Shown: positions 5,066 to 5,838 of the stretch, piece by piece
Position numbering within the stretch: the stretch's first letter is position 1
Layout of the letters: every line of letters begins with the position of its first letter
Source of the DNA: DAOMFM01 sp035429825
GTDB lineage: Bacteria > Acidobacteriota > Blastocatellia > UBA7656 > JADIYM01
DNA length: 5,838 bases
Direction of reading: 5' to 3'
Assembly: GCA_044224215.1 (NCBI GenBank)
Contig: JBGAKX010000208.1
Coordinates: forward strand, 1-5,838
Translations under genes and position numbers: made by a program
The notes under the pieces: generated by a model
The model's input: only the letters and a program-made list of their open reading frames with translations
Told to the model about the DNA's origin: nothing
Databases searched by the model: none

Positions 5066-5838
5066 ATGGGCAATGAGAACGACGCCATCTCGCACGCGAT
5101 ACGGGATATGCGTATCGGCGAGTACTGGTACGAGCCGGGCGACGCCTCGCCGGACGTCGAACGCGTCTACCGACCCGCGGTCCTCGTCGACTGCCGGATC
5201 AACTTTCGGAGTCTGAAAGCGGGCGTGAACCACTCCGAGGAGCGAAGCTACACGGCGTGGCTTCCGGGCGGATCGCTCCCCGTCGACTGGGACGTGCACG
5301 CGGTCGAGGACCTCGACCCGCACAAGGTGCTGAGCCTTCCGACCGAGGGCGTCGAGACGCCGGCCGACCGCCCGGGCCTTTCGGACGACCGGTTCGTCGA
5401 GATCGAGGATGACCTTGTCGACACGCTCGTGCGGCGCGAGCGGTTTGTCCTGTTCTACAACCCGGTCTTCGAGATCTTCTCGGACGGCGAAGAGCCGCTC
5501 GGCGACTTCCTCGACCGAACGGCCGAAGTCGCGTTGCAGGAGATCGAGCCCGAGCTCAAGCAGCTGAAGCACGTGTACGAGCTGCAGCTCGGCCAGGTCC
5601 GCGAGGCGCACCTTCTGAAGCGCGGCGCGGCCGCCGCCGACGGACAGCTCGACGGGAATGCGCGTGGGCAGGCCGAAGTCGAGCGAATGCTTCAGAGCCG
5701 CACGGAGTACTTCGAGATCGGCACGCGCATCACGTCGCTGTTCACGGGACTCGCGGGGTTTGTCCTGCAGATGCCGCTCGCGCGGTCCGGCCCACTGCCC
5801 GATTCGGGCGAAGCGCTCGAGCTTCGCGAGGACCTCAA
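5066..5838 (+). CDS. Uncharacterised protein, N-terminal part (runs off right edge)
   Basis: An open frame of 257 codons starts at ATG 5066 and reaches the window end without a stop. The codon pattern (third position mostly G or C) is that of a real gene, and the antisense frame here is its shadow. I do not recognise the family. Residues 1-105 look globular and mixed alpha/beta: MRIGEYWYEPG (15-25), RPAVLVDCRINFRSL (36-50) and YTAWLPGG (62-69). Residues 107-140 are acidic and end in the hydrophobic FVLFYNPVFEIF (127-138). About 147-186 is a charged, probably coiled-coil helix. A Gly/Ala-rich gap at 187-203 precedes another helix, and a hydrophobic stretch at 222-239 is too short and interrupted to be a sure membrane segment. 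No signal peptide, Walker box or metal motif is visible. No ribosome binding site precedes the ATG; being 10 bases after the zinc-ribbon stop, it may be translated by re-initiation. An in-frame ATG at 5108 is the alternative start. Confidence 0.8.
   Translation, partial: MGNENDAISHAIRDMRIGEYWYEPGDASPDVERVYRPAVLVDCRINFRSLKAGVNHSEERSYTAWLPGGSLPVDWDVHAVEDLDPHKVLSLPTEGVETPADRPGLSDDRFVEIEDDLVDTLVRRERFVLFYNPVFEIFSDGEEPLGDFLDRTAEVALQEIEPELKQLKHVYELQLGQVREAHLLKRGAAAADGQLDGNARGQAEVERMLQSRTEYFEIGTRITSLFTGLAGFVLQMPLARSGPLPDSGEALELREDL

Noticed and set aside
4315..5088. Long minus-strand frame opposite the zinc-ribbon gene (257 codons), and that at 4976-5611.
   Set aside because: The plus-strand frames carry the zinc ribbon, a ribosome binding site and GC-rich third codon positions; the minus-strand frames are antisense shadows of GC-rich genes.

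Overview
The window is a GC-rich bacterial chromosomal segment, almost fully coding, with no mobile element, rRNA, CRISPR array or convincing tRNA. A lipobox lipoprotein, a secreted IPT/TIG-domain protein and a ComEC DNA-uptake channel point to a free-living bacterium, probably diderm. From memory, the lipoprotein resembles uncharacterised secreted proteins of Acidobacteriota, so that phylum is a tentative guess. The other genes are too widespread to place it.

Layout: (1) 1-992, minus strand, the N-terminal 330 codons of comEC, running off the left edge. It is missed by simple ORF calling because it has no stop in the window. (2) 993-1209, a divergent intergenic region with two small dyads and weak promoter-like hexamers. 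(3) 1210-2367, plus strand, a lipoprotein with a Met/His/Gly/Asp-rich C-terminus, followed by a small hairpin and then a very strong 19-bp terminator hairpin. (4) 2497-3435, plus strand, ribonuclease Z with all metal ligands. It starts at a GTG just downstream of a TATCAT box and has no ribosome binding site. (5) 3454-4155, minus strand, a secreted protein with two IPT/TIG-like domains, convergent with RNase Z (18-nt gap) and also apparently leaderless. (6) 4156-4302, a divergent promoter region. (7) 4303-5055, plus strand, a coiled-coil C4 zinc-ribbon protein of the CdsZ/HP0958 type. (8) 5066-5838, plus strand, the start of an unrecognised protein, probably co-transcribed with the zinc-ribbon gene and running off the right edge.

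The genes do not form one pathway. ComEC imports DNA, RNase Z trims tRNA 3' ends, and the lipoprotein and IPT protein are exported proteins of unknown role. The last two genes look like an operon. I do not see a clearly new biological system. The items most worth following are the unrecognised protein at the right edge, the lipoprotein's unusual tail, and the two genes whose start codons sit where transcription should begin.
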